This document shows, one piece after another, positions 10,701 to 19,003 of a stretch of 64,000 nt of DNA. The stretch is from Rivibacter subsaxonicus. Its GTDB lineage: Bacteria > Pseudomonadota > Gammaproteobacteria > Burkholderiales > Burkholderiaceae_C. Within the stretch, counting starts at the first letter, position 1, and each line of letters starts with the position of its first letter. The position numbers and the translations under genes were made by a program. The notes beneath the pieces were generated by a model that searched no databases, was not told where the DNA came from, and was given only the letters and a program-made list of their open reading frames with translations. The stretch lies in the NCBI RefSeq assembly GCF_004217215.1, contig NZ_SHKP01000006.1:620001-684000 (forward strand). The letters run 5' to 3'.

Positions 10701-11576
10701 TCAGATCGACGCGAAGAAGCGGCTTGGCGGCGCGCCGACCGAGCGCCGCACCATGGCCGAGAAGGCGCTCGGGCTGGCGTAGCCCAGTTCGGCGGCGATT
10801 TCGCTCATCGGCCGCTTGCGTGCCGCCAGCAGCAGCGCGCGGGCAAGCAGCACCTGCTGGCGCCATTGCAGAAAACTGGTGCCGAGCTCGTCGCGGAACA
10901 GGCGTGCGACGGTGCGCTCGCTGGCGCCGCTGTCGCGCGCCCAGCCGGCCAGCGTGGCGTGGCGCGTCGGCTCGTCGATCACCGCCTCGCACAGCGCGCG
11001 CAGTCGCTTGTCCTGCGGCAACGCCACGCCGAGCGGCACCGGCGCGGCCGCCTCGAGCTCGGCGCAGACCAGTTCGCCGAGCAACTGCTCGCGCCGGCGT
11101 TCGCTGGCGGCGGGTTGCGGCTGGCCGTCGGCCGCGGTCGGCAGCGCCAGCACCAGTGCGCGCAGCAGCGGCGAGACCTCGAGCACTCGGCAGCGCTCCC
11201 AGTCGACGCCAGCCGCCACCGCTTCGTCGCCGATCGCGGCCCGCGGCCCGCAGCGCGTGCGTGGCTGGTGCAGGTAGAGCGTGCGCAGTTCGCAGTCCTC
11301 GACCACCGTGATCGCATGCTCGACGCCGGGCGGAATCCAGACCGCACGCGAGGGCGGAACGAGGTAGGTGCCCTGCTGCGCGGTGAGCCGCATCACGCCG
11401 GTGGCCGAGAAGGCGAGCTGGGCCCAGGGATGGCTGTGCGGCTCGACTCGGGCTTCGGCTTCGAGCGCATGCTGCTTGGCGCGCAGCGGACGCGCCCGGG
11501 TCGGCGCGAACAGATGAGGCGTCAGCGGCGAGGTGAGCCGACCACGGGGGGCGGGGCGCGAGTGCTGCTTTGGCAT
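10701..11576 (-). CDS. AraC-family transcriptional regulator with cupin sensor domain
   Basis: The 291-residue regulator has an N-terminal cupin/AraC-binding domain (about 40-140; '[16 protein letters not shown]', '[11 protein letters not shown]') and a C-terminal pair of helix-turn-helix motifs (about 190-288; '[19 protein letters not shown]', '[20 protein letters not shown]'). This is the layout of the NimR/YqhC-like group. It is divergent from the MFS transporter at 11641 with only 64 bases between the start codons, the arrangement seen for E. coli nimR-nimT. It therefore probably controls that exporter; the inducer is unknown. Confidence 0.92.
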   Translation of the reverse strand: MPKQHSRPAPRGRLTSPLTPHLFAPTRARPLRAKQHALEAEARVEPHSHPWAQLAFSATGVMRLTAQQGTYLVPPSRAVWIPPGVEHAITVVEDCELRTLYLHQPRTRCGPRAAIGDEAVAAGVDWERCRVLEVSPLLRALVLALPTAADGQPQPAASERRREQLLGELVCAELEAAAPVPLGVALPQDKRLRALCEAVIDEPTRHATLAGWARDSGASERTVARLFRDELGTSFLQWRQQVLLARALLLAARKRPMSEIAAELGYASPSAFSAMVRRSVGAPPSRFFASI

Positions 11577-11640
11577 GATTTCGACAGAGTTTGACGATCT
11601 ATCGTAAGTCGGCCGCGGCGCCCACGCCTACAGTGAGGGC

Positions 11641-12915
11641 ATGAGCAGCAGCACCTCGAGCCCCTCCGCGTCTCCCGCGGCTTCGGCCGTCGCCCGCAAG
11701 GACGTCCGAACCATCGGCCTCATCGGCCTCGCCCACGGCACCTCGCACTTCTTCCACATGCTGCTGCCGCCCATGTTCCCGTTCCTGATGCGGGACTTCG
11801 GCCTGAGCTACTCCGAGATGGGGCTGCTGGTCAGCGCCTTCTTCGTCGTCTCCGGCATCGGCCAGGCGCTGGCCGGCTTCCTGGTCGACCGGATCGGCGC
11901 TCGGCCGGTGCTGTTCGTCGCGCTCGGCTGCTTCGTCGCCGCCGCGCTCGCAGCGGCCGGTGCCAGCGGCTATCACGGCCTGCTGCTGGCGGCCATGCTG
12001 GCCGGCCTCGGCAACGCGCCCTTCCATCCGGTCGATTTCACGATCCTCAACAAGCGGGTTTCGGCGCCGCGCCTTGGTCACGCCTTCTCGGTGCACGGGA
12101 TCAGCGGCAACCTCGGCTGGGCGGTGGCGCCGGTGTTCCTGACCGGGCTCGCCGCCGCCTTCGGCAACTGGCGCGCGGCCTACCTGGGCGCGGCACTGGT
12201 GGCGGCGCTGGTGCTGTTGCTGATGCTGCTCAATCGCGACGCGATCGACGATCGCCAGGGCGCGTGGACCCACGACGCCCACCATGCGCGCGCCGGTGCT
12301 GCGCAGGAGCATCCGATGGCCTTCCTGAAGCTGCCCTCGGTCTGGCTGTGCTTCTCGTTCTTTTTCTTCTCGACCGCGGCGCTGGCGGCGATCCAGAGCT
12401 TTGCCGGCCCGGCGCTGCAGCAGCTCCACGGCCTGCCGCTGTCGATCACCGCCTTCGTCGTCACCGCCTACATGCTGTGCGGCGCGGCCGGCATGGTGGT
12501 CGGTGGCTTTCTCGTGGTGCGGGTGGCGCGACTCGAGAAGCTGATCGCGCTGGCGATGAGTGCGGCGGCAGTGCTGCTGTTCGCGGCCGGCACCGGCCTG
12601 CTGCCCGGCCTGCTGGCGGCCGCCGTGGTGGCGCTGGCCGGTTTCGGCACCGGCCTGGCCGGGCCCTCGCGCGACATGCTGATCAAGCGCGCCGCGCCAC
12701 CGGGTGCCACCGGCCGCGTCTACGGCACCGTCTACTCGGGTCTGGACCTGGGCTTTGCGGTGGCCGCGCCGGTCTTCGGCGCCATCCTCGACAGCGGCTG
12801 GCCCAACGGCGTGTTCTACGGCGCCGCGCTGTCGCTCGCGCTCGGCGTCGGATCGGCCTCGCTGGTCGGGCTGCGCGTGGCGCGACAGCGGCCGACGCTG
12901 ACCGCCGCTGCGTAG
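11641..12915 (+). CDS. MFS transporter, fosmidomycin-resistance-like (Fsr group)
   Basis: The 424-residue protein has about 12 hydrophobic segments. The N-terminal 'GLAHGTSHFFHMLLPPMFPFL' followed by 'LSYSEMGLL' resembles the Fsr branch of the major facilitator superfamily. The loop-2 signature is 'DRIGARPVL', and a cytoplasmic central loop rich in His/Asp/Arg separates the halves ('DDRQGAWTHDAHHARAG'). It is probably a drug or metabolite exporter in the inner membrane; the substrate cannot be read from sequence. TACAGT (11629-11634) ends 6 bases before the ATG. The divergent AraC gene is the likely regulator. Confidence 0.9.
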   Translation: MSSSTSSPSASPAASAVARKDVRTIGLIGLAHGTSHFFHMLLPPMFPFLMRDFGLSYSEMGLLVSAFFVVSGIGQALAGFLVDRIGARPVLFVALGCFVAAALAAAGASGYHGLLLAAMLAGLGNAPFHPVDFTILNKRVSAPRLGHAFSVHGISGNLGWAVAPVFLTGLAAAFGNWRAAYLGAALVAALVLLLMLLNRDAIDDRQGAWTHDAHHARAGAAQEHPMAFLKLPSVWLCFSFFFFSTAALAAIQSFAGPALQQLHGLPLSITAFVVTAYMLCGAAGMVVGGFLVVRVARLEKLIALAMSAAAVLLFAAGTGLLPGLLAAAVVALAGFGTGLAGPSRDMLIKRAAPPGATGRVYGTVYSGLDLGFAVAAPVFGAILDSGWPNGVFYGAALSLALGVGSASLVGLRVARQRPTLTAAA

Positions 12916-12978
12916 TCGCCTGTGAGCGGCTAGGGCTGATCCGCAGCGATCGTCGGCCCGCGGTCGCTACAGTGGTGC

Positions 12979-14712
12979 ATGCCTGATCCCCGCACTCCAC
13001 GCCTCGGCGGCCATGTTCTCGTCGAGGCCCTGATCGAGCAGGGCATCGAGACCTGCTTCGGCGTTCCCGGCGAAAGCTACCTGCCGGTGCTCGACGGCTT
13101 CTTCGAGCATGGCGAGCGCATCCGCTTCATCGCCTGTCGCAACGAGGGCGGTGCGGCCTTCATGGCCGAGGCCGGCGCCAAGCTCAGCGGCCGGCCCGGC
13201 ATCTGCTTCGTCACCCGCGGGCCGGGCGCGACCAACGCCAGCATCGGCCTGCACACGGCCTTCCAGGACAGCACGCCACTGATCCTGTTCATCGGCCAGG
13301 TCGGCACCGAGGTGCGCGACCGCGAGGCCTTCCAGGAACTCGACTACCGCGCCGTCTTCGGCCCCAACAGCGGCGGCTTCGCCAAGTGGGTGGCCGAGGT
13401 GCCGAGCGCCGGCCGGCTGCCCGAGTACGTGGCGCGGGCGTTCCATATCGCGCAGCAGGGCCGGCCAGGACCGGTGGTGCTGGCGCTGCCCGAAGAGGTT
13501 CTGACCGCCGTGACCGCCGCGCCGGTGCTGCCGCGCGTCGAGCCGGCACAGGCCTGGCCGGCGCCGGGCGCGCTGCGCGATCTGCGCGCCATGCTGCTGG
13601 CGGCCGAGCGCCCCCTGGTGATCGCCGGCGGCAGCGGCTGGACGCCCGAGGCCACGCGCGCACTGGAGCGCTTTGCCGAGGGCTGGCAACTGCCGGTGGG
13701 CTGCGCCTTCCGCCGCCAGGACCTGTTCGACCCCGAGCATCCGCTGTGCGCCGGGCATGTGGGCATCGGCATCGATCCGAAGCTGGCCAAGCGGGTGCGC
13801 GAGGCCGACCTGATCATCGCGCTCGGCGCCCGGCTCGACGAGATGACGACCGGGACCTACACGCTGATCGAATCACCGCGGCCGCGCCAGAAGCTGATCC
13901 ACATCCACGCCGGCGCCGAGGAACTGGGCCGGGTCTTCGCCGCCGACCTGCTGCTGCAGTCGAGCATGGGCCATGCGGCCAAGGCGCTCGAGACGCTGGC
14001 AGCGCCGCCGCAGATCGGCTGGCTGGCCTGGGCCCGGGCGACCAACGCCGACCATCGCGCCAACCTGGAGGGCGGCGAGCCGGTCGCGCCGATCGACCTG
14101 GCCGAGGTCGTGCGCGCGGTGCATGCACTGGCGCCCGATGCCGTCATCTGCAACGGCGCCGGCAACTTCAGCGGATGGGTCCACCGCTTTCACCTCTATC
14201 CGGTGCTGCATCGCCATGGCCGCAGCCAGCTGGCGCCGACCTCGGGCGCGATGGGTTATGGGCTGCCGGCGGCGGTGGCGGCCAGCCTGCTGCAACCCGG
14301 GCGTCCGGCGATCTGCTTTGCCGGCGACGGCGACTTCCTGATGAACGGCCAGGAACTGGCGACCGCGACCGCCCATGGCGGGCGGCCGATCGTGGTGGTC
14401 GTCGACAACGGCAGCTACGGCACGATCCGCATGCACCAGGAGCGCGAGTTCCCGCAGCGGGTCAGCGGCACGGCGCTGGCCAATCCCGACTTCGCGGCGC
14501 TGGCGCGCGCCTACGGCTGGGTCGGCGAGCGCATCGAGCAGACCGCCGCCTTCGCGCCGGCGCTCGCGGCGGCGCTGGCGCGGCGCGAACCAACGCTGTT
14601 GCACCTGCCTGTCGATCCCGAACTCAGCACCAGCCGCCAGAGCCTGTCGCAGATTCGCGCCGCGGCCTTGCGTGCGCGCGGCGATGCGGGCACGCTGGGG
14701 CCGTCGTCATGA
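12979..14712 (+). CDS. Thiamine-pyrophosphate enzyme, acetolactate synthase-like
   Basis: The 577-residue protein has the three-domain layout of ThDP enzymes. A PYR domain (1-170) carries the catalytic Glu56 in 'CRNEGGAAFMAEA', a central domain contains 'IAGGSGWTPEA', and a C-terminal PP domain has GDGDFLMNGQEL at about residue 449 and 'DNGSYGTIRMHQ' binding Mg-ThDP. It resembles the large-subunit family of acetolactate synthase, but no small subunit gene is nearby and the genes around it are unrelated. It may be a 2-keto-acid decarboxylase or other carboligase rather than IlvB. TACAGT (12968-12973) ends 5 bases before the ATG. A lipoprotein gene follows after 22 bases. Confidence 0.88.
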   Translation: MPDPRTPRLGGHVLVEALIEQGIETCFGVPGESYLPVLDGFFEHGERIRFIACRNEGGAAFMAEAGAKLSGRPGICFVTRGPGATNASIGLHTAFQDSTPLILFIGQVGTEVRDREAFQELDYRAVFGPNSGGFAKWVAEVPSAGRLPEYVARAFHIAQQGRPGPVVLALPEEVLTAVTAAPVLPRVEPAQAWPAPGALRDLRAMLLAAERPLVIAGGSGWTPEATRALERFAEGWQLPVGCAFRRQDLFDPEHPLCAGHVGIGIDPKLAKRVREADLIIALGARLDEMTTGTYTLIESPRPRQKLIHIHAGAEELGRVFAADLLLQSSMGHAAKALETLAAPPQIGWLAWARATNADHRANLEGGEPVAPIDLAEVVRAVHALAPDAVICNGAGNFSGWVHRFHLYPVLHRHGRSQLAPTSGAMGYGLPAAVAASLLQPGRPAICFAGDGDFLMNGQELATATAHGGRPIVVVVDNGSYGTIRMHQEREFPQRVSGTALANPDFAALARAYGWVGERIEQTAAFAPALAAALARREPTLLHLPVDPELSTSRQSLSQIRAAALRARGDAGTLGPSS

Positions 14713-14734
14713 ACGGCAGTTCCGGAGTTCTCCC

Positions 14735-15217
14735 ATGCGTGCAGTTCAACCCGTCTCGCGCCGGCCCTGGCTGGCCGCGCTGTTCGCCGGCATCGGCCTG
14801 GTCTCGAGCGCCTGCAACATGACGCCGGCGGCCAAGAGCCCGGAAGTCGCGGGCCCCAAGCCCAACATCTTCGGCGACTGGCTGATCGAGTCCGTCGAGA
14901 CGCGGCCGGTGATCGACTCCAGCCCGGCCCGGCTGAGCTTCGGCGCCGACGCCCGCGTCACCGGCAATGCGAGCTGCAACAGCCTGATGGGCACCTTCAA
15001 GCAGAGCGGCGCGGCGATTGCGATCGACAACGTGGCGACGACCCGCCGCCTGTGCGCCGAGGCGCAGATGGAGCAGGAGAAGCGCGTGCTCGGCGCGGTC
15101 TCGCGCGTCAACAGCGCGGCGCTGGTCAACGGCCTGCTCGAACTCAGCGGCGACGGCAAGCTGCTGATTCGCGCCGCGCCGGCCTCGGCCGCGAAGGCCG
15201 CGAGCGCGCCGGGCTGA
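14735..15217 (+). CDS. META-domain lipoprotein (HslJ-like)
   Basis: The 160-residue protein begins with a lipoprotein signal peptide (positive 'RRPWLAALFAGIGLVSSAC', lipobox cysteine at residue 27). A META/HslJ domain follows at about 45-145: 'GDWLIESVETRPVI', 'ARLSFGADARVTGNASCNSLMG', then 'IDNVATTRRLCAEAQMEQEKRVL'. The two cysteines of the mature domain match the pair seen in META proteins. Such proteins sit in the envelope and are linked to heat or antibiotic tolerance, without a known biochemical activity. The ATG at 14735 is preceded by a weak ribosome-binding site; a longer frame continues into the previous gene but lacks the signal peptide. Confidence 0.88.
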   Translation: MRAVQPVSRRPWLAALFAGIGLVSSACNMTPAAKSPEVAGPKPNIFGDWLIESVETRPVIDSSPARLSFGADARVTGNASCNSLMGTFKQSGAAIAIDNVATTRRLCAEAQMEQEKRVLGAVSRVNSAALVNGLLELSGDGKLLIRAAPASAAKAASAPG

Positions 15218-15228
15218 GTCCGTCCCGC

Positions 15229-16170
15229 TCAGGCCGCGGCGCGCTGCGACCGGGCCTGCCCCGCCAGCAGCAGCACCACGCCGAGCAGCACCACGCCGGC
15301 CGACAGCCATTCGCCGCGGCTGACCGCCTCGCCGCCCAGCGTGGTGCCCAGCAGCAGCGCGATCACCGGGTTCACGTAGCAGTAGCTCGAGGCGAGTTGC
15401 GGCGCGCGCGCCAGCAGCACCATGTAGGCGTTGAAGGCGATCAGCGAGCCGGCCACGACCAGGTAGATCCAGGACGCCACCGCCAGCGGCTCGGGCGGCC
15501 ATTGCGCGGCCAGTACCGGCCACTCGTCGGCGATGGTCGCCATCAGCAGCAGCACGAGGCCGCCGCAGATCATCTCGCTGGCAAAGCCCATCGCGCCGGG
15601 TGCCAGCGGCAGGCGCTTCTGGCTCAGCAGGCTGCCGATCGTCCAGGTCAGGCAGGCCAGCGCGATCGCGACCAGGCCCGCGGTCGAGCCGCCGAAGCCC
15701 TGGCCCTGCGTCAGCAGCAGCACGCCGAGCAGCCCGATGCCGATGCCGACCGCCTCCAGCCGGCGCGGCCAGTGGCCCATCAGGGCCTGGCCGGCCGCCA
15801 TCATCACCGGCACGATCGCGATGAAGGCGACCACCAGGCCGGAGCCCACGCTCTGCTCGGCAAAGGCGGTGCCGCCCATGCCGCCGCCGAGCATCAGCGC
15901 GCCGAGCACCAGCGCATGACGCCACTGGCGCGCGTCGGGCCAGGGTGCGCGGCGCACCCAGCGCATCCAGGCCGCCAGCAGCAGGCCGGCGACGATGAAG
16001 CGCGAGCCCATGCCGACGAAGGGTGGAAAACTCGCCAGCGAGAACTTGATCGCCAGGTAGGTCGAGCCCCAGACCAGCCAGGTCGCGGCCAGGCACAGCA
16101 GGATCAGCGGTGGCAGCGGCTGCAGGTGCCGGCGCGGGAGGGGGATGCTCAGGCTCGTCATGGCCAGCAT
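15229..16170 (-). CDS. EamA/DMT-family transporter (YedA-like)
   Basis: The 313-residue protein has ten hydrophobic segments arranged as two EamA repeats (about 25-150 and 165-300). 'WLVWGSTYLAIKFSLASFPP' at the start of repeat 1 and 'SLIAFNAYMVLLARAPQLASSYCYVNPVIALLLG' (quoted in parts: AFNAYMVLL, YVNPVIALLLG) in repeat 2 are typical of the YedA-type exporters. It is likely an inner-membrane exporter of amino acids or related metabolites. It is divergent from an Lrp/AsnC regulator 90 bases away, a pairing that suggests control by that protein. ATG codons at residues 1 and 4 are both possible starts. Confidence 0.93.
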   Translation of the reverse strand: MLAMTSLSIPLPRRHLQPLPPLILLCLAATWLVWGSTYLAIKFSLASFPPFVGMGSRFIVAGLLLAAWMRWVRRAPWPDARQWRHALVLGALMLGGGMGGTAFAEQSVGSGLVVAFIAIVPVMMAAGQALMGHWPRRLEAVGIGIGLLGVLLLTQGQGFGGSTAGLVAIALACLTWTIGSLLSQKRLPLAPGAMGFASEMICGGLVLLLMATIADEWPVLAAQWPPEPLAVASWIYLVVAGSLIAFNAYMVLLARAPQLASSYCYVNPVIALLLGTTLGGEAVSRGEWLSAGVVLLGVVLLLAGQARSQRAAA

Positions 16171-16213
16171 GGTAAAAACGCAGCGCGACGCTATCGAGAT
16201 GGGCTTGCAGGAA

Positions 16214-16238
16214 GAATCTCATCTCGAGTTTGAGAATC
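16214..16238. promoter_or_regulatory. Imperfect palindrome, candidate Lrp-type operator
   Basis: GAATCTCA (16214-16221) and TGAGAATC (16231-16238) form an imperfect inverted repeat around a central CTCGAG, within the 90-base divergent space between the EamA gene and the Lrp/AsnC gene. Position and symmetry suit a dimeric regulator; binding by the adjacent Lrp-type protein is inferred. Confidence 0.4.
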
Positions 16239-16260
16239 ACCGAAAAACCTGGTCTTTGCC

Positions 16261-16767
16261 TTGATTGCTCAAGATCTGCCCGTTCTCGACAGCTATGACA
16301 CGCGGATCCTGTCGGAACTGCAGGCCGACGCGCGGCTGTCGATGGCCGAACTCGGCCGCCGCGTCCACCTGAGCCAGCCGGCGGTGACCGAGCGCGTGCG
16401 CAAGCTCGAGGGCGCGGGCGTCATCACCGGCTACCGCGCGGTGGTCGACCCGACGCGGCTGGGCTACGGCATCCGCGCGATCGTGCGCGTCGGCCGTTGC
16501 GAGTACCCCGAGGTGATGCGCCGCATCGAGAAGCTGCCCGAAGTCCGCAGCGCCTGGAACGTGACCGGCGAGGACAGCTGGGTCATGGAGATCGCGGTGC
16601 GCGACGTGGCCCATCTCGATGCGGTGCTGTGGAACTTGTCCGACCTCACCGAGACCTCGACCTCGGTGATCTTGCGCACGCCGCGCGACCACCAGCCGCT
16701 GCTGCCGCCGCGCGCCATCTCCGAGGTGCCGGCCGCCAGGGCGGCGCGCGAGCGGCGCAAGAGCTGA
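16261..16767 (+). CDS. Lrp/AsnC-family transcriptional regulator
   Basis: The 168-residue protein has an N-terminal winged helix (about 10-60; 'DTRILSELQADARLSMAELG', 'LSQPAVTERVRKLEGAGVITGY') and a C-terminal RAM ligand-binding/oligomerisation domain (about 70-145; 'RIEKLPEVRSAWNVTGEDSW'). The reading begins at TTG 16261; no ATG in frame lies near. It probably binds a small amino-acid-like effector and controls the divergent EamA exporter. rraA follows after 39 bases and may be co-transcribed. Confidence 0.92.
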   Translation: MIAQDLPVLDSYDTRILSELQADARLSMAELGRRVHLSQPAVTERVRKLEGAGVITGYRAVVDPTRLGYGIRAIVRVGRCEYPEVMRRIEKLPEVRSAWNVTGEDSWVMEIAVRDVAHLDAVLWNLSDLTETSTSVILRTPRDHQPLLPPRAISEVPAARAARERRKS

Positions 16768-16806
16768 ACCCGCGCGGCGCCGCGCCCAATTCCGAGGGAA
16801 CCGTCC

Positions 16807-17346
16807 ATGACCGATACCGCCCCCCGCTTCGTCCCCACCTGCGACCTGTGCGACGTGCACAAGGCCGACAGCAGCGGCGCCTTCCGCGTGCTGCCACCGG
16901 TGTTCCTCGACTTCGGCGCGGTCGAGCGCTTCTGCGGCGAGGTGGTCACGGTCAAGTGCTTCGAGGACAACTCGCTGGTCAAGGCGGCGGTCGAGTCGCC
17001 GGGCGAGCAGCGGGTGCTGGTGGTCGACGGCGGCGGCTCGCTGCGGCGTGCGCTGCTCGGCGGCAACCTCGGCGCCGCGGCGGTGCGCAACGGCTGGGCC
17101 GGGATCGTGATCGACGGCTGCGTGCGCGACGTGGCCGAGTTGGAGGAATGCGAGATCGGCATCCGCGCACTGGCCTCGATGCCGCTGCCGACCGAGAAGC
17201 GCGGCGAGGGCCAGCGCGACCTACCGGTAGAGATCCAGGGCGTGCGGGTGCATCCCGGCGACTGGCTCTACGCCGACGAGGATGGCATCGTCGTGCTCGA
17301 GCAGCCGGAGAAGCTGATGCTGGCCCGCGCCAGGCGCGGGCGCTGA
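16807..17346 (+). CDS. rraA: RraA-family protein (HMG/CHA aldolase or RNase E regulator)
   Basis: The 179-residue protein belongs to the RraA family. Motifs are 'PTCDLCDVHK' at the N-terminus, 'VTVKCFEDNSLVKAAVESPG', 'VVDGGGSLRRALLGGNLGAAAVRNGW' (parts: GGGSLRRALLGGNLG, AAVRNGW) and 'DGCVRDVAEL', which contains the Arg-Asp pair used for substrate and metal binding in 4-hydroxy-4-methyl-2-oxoglutarate aldolases. Family members either inhibit RNase E (E. coli RraA) or act as divalent-metal aldolases. The retained GGNLG/RD residues mean aldolase activity is possible; sequence alone does not decide. It is cytoplasmic, probably a trimer. Confidence 0.92.
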   Translation: MTDTAPRFVPTCDLCDVHKADSSGAFRVLPPVFLDFGAVERFCGEVVTVKCFEDNSLVKAAVESPGEQRVLVVDGGGSLRRALLGGNLGAAAVRNGWAGIVIDGCVRDVAELEECEIGIRALASMPLPTEKRGEGQRDLPVEIQGVRVHPGDWLYADEDGIVVLEQPEKLMLARARRGR

Positions 17347-17365
17347 GCCGGGCGCCGCGCGCGCT

Positions 17366-18892
17366 TCAGCCCTCGGCGGCCTGGCCGGCTTGCGGGCCCG
17401 GCGCCGTCGCCGGCTGCGCGACTTCCGGTTCGATGAGGTGCGGCTCGATGCGCTCGATCTTGAAGCCGGTGATGCCGTAGAGCAGGCTCAGCAGCGGGCT
17501 GAAGATGCAGAAAAAGGCGAACGGCAGGTAAAGCAGCGTCGGCACGCCGAGCGCGGCGGCCATGAAGGCGCCGCAGGAGTTCCACGGCACCAGCGGCGAG
17601 GTCACGGTGCCGCCGTCGGCCGCCAGGCGCGACAGGTTGGTCGGCGCCAGGCCACGCTTGGCGAACTCGGCGCGGAACACGCGCGCCGGCAGCACGAGCG
17701 CGATGTACTGGTCGCCGGCCACGATGTTCAGCCCGAGCGAGCAGCCCAGCACGGTGGCGAACAGGCGCCCGGTGGTCTTGGCCGCGTAGAGCAGCGGGTT
17801 GATCAGCCGCATGATCAGCCCGAACTCGTCGAGCAGCGTGCCGAAGGTGACGGCGCCGAAGATGATCCACAGCGTCGAGAGCATGCTGCTCATGCCGCCG
17901 CGCGACAGCAGCTGGTCGATCTCGGCGACGCCGGTCTGGATGTGGAAGCCGGTGGCCATGGCCAGCCAGGTCGCCTTGATCGCGGTCAGCAGCGGCCCGC
18001 CCGGCTCGCCGACGAAGTTGTGGAGCACCTGCGGCTGGAGGATGGCGCCGGTCAGCCCCGCGGTCAGCGCCGCCGCCATCAGCGCGAGCGAGGCCGGCAC
18101 CTTGCGGAACGACAGCAGCATCAGCAACGCCAGCGGCAGCAGGTTCCACAGCGTGATGTTGAACATCTCGCCGAGCTTGCCGAGCTCGATCTCGGTAGAG
18201 ACGCCGTCGACGACCTCCGGCCCGAAGCCCAGGCCGAGCAGCGCGAACAGGACGAGCCCGATCAGGAACGCCGGCACCGAGGTCCAGGCCTGGCGCCTGA
18301 TGTGCTCGGGCACCGTGACCTTGACCAGCTGCGCGGTCAGGATCGTGGTTTCAGACAAGGGCGAGAGCTTGTCGCCGAGGTAGGCGCCCGAGATCACGGC
18401 GCCGGCCGTGATGGCCGGCGAGACACCGAGCAGGACGCCGATGCCGACCAGGCCGGCGCCGATGGTGGATGCGGTGGTCCAGCTGCTGCCGATGACCATC
18501 GCGATCGCGCCGCAGATCAAGGCGCTGGCCGCGTAGAACCAGCTCGGTTCGAGCAGCTGGATGCCCAGGTAGACCAGCGTCGGGATCGTGCCCGACATGT
18601 TCCAGGTGCCGATCAGCGCGCCCACCGCGAGCAGGATGAACACCGCGCTCGTCACCGAGGCCATGGCCCGTTGGCCCGAGGCCTGCACCGCCTCCCACGA
18701 ATGGCCGTTCTTGAGCGCGATGATCGCGGCCACCATCGTGCACAGCACCAGCGCGGTCTGGATCGGGCCGCTCAGCGCGCCCAGCCCGAACAGGGCGAGC
18801 GAGCCGCCGATCAGCACCGCCAGCGTCACCAGGGGAATGAGCGCATCGGCCAGCGAGGGCTCGCGGATCGGGCGGGCTTGAACGGCATTCAA
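17366..18892 (-). CDS. nhaC: Na+/H+ antiporter NhaC-family
   Basis: The 508-residue inner-membrane protein has about 11-12 hydrophobic segments and NhaC-family signatures: 'GSSWTTASTIGAGLVGIG', 'SGAYLGDKLSPLSETT', 'GAVTFGTLLDEFGLI' and 'LVPWNSCGAFMAAALGV'. It probably exchanges Na+ (or an organic substrate, as for B. subtilis malate/lactate antiporter MleN) for protons. The C-terminal tail is Ala/Gln-rich and cytoplasmic. It is convergent with rraA (19 bases between stops). The 110 bases upstream to the next gene show no clear promoter to me. Confidence 0.93.
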   Translation of the reverse strand: MNAVQARPIREPSLADALIPLVTLAVLIGGSLALFGLGALSGPIQTALVLCTMVAAIIALKNGHSWEAVQASGQRAMASVTSAVFILLAVGALIGTWNMSGTIPTLVYLGIQLLEPSWFYAASALICGAIAMVIGSSWTTASTIGAGLVGIGVLLGVSPAITAGAVISGAYLGDKLSPLSETTILTAQLVKVTVPEHIRRQAWTSVPAFLIGLVLFALLGLGFGPEVVDGVSTEIELGKLGEMFNITLWNLLPLALLMLLSFRKVPASLALMAAALTAGLTGAILQPQVLHNFVGEPGGPLLTAIKATWLAMATGFHIQTGVAEIDQLLSRGGMSSMLSTLWIIFGAVTFGTLLDEFGLIMRLINPLLYAAKTTGRLFATVLGCSLGLNIVAGDQYIALVLPARVFRAEFAKRGLAPTNLSRLAADGGTVTSPLVPWNSCGAFMAAALGVPTLLYLPFAFFCIFSPLLSLLYGITGFKIERIEPHLIEPEVAQPATAPGPQAGQAAEG

Positions 18893-19003
18893 CGCGGAAC
18901 TCCTGGGCAGGCCCGACGGGCAGCGGTGTCGACTCCTCGGATCGCCGCATCTTCGCGGGCCGACCCTGCCAGTGCAAGCCCGCTCCGGAATGCTTCGGCC
19001 TTT

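Noticed and set aside
9137..11311. 724-residue + strand frame across nadA and the AraC gene
   Set aside because: It runs antisense through two well-supported genes and shows His/Arg/Gly-rich shadow composition.
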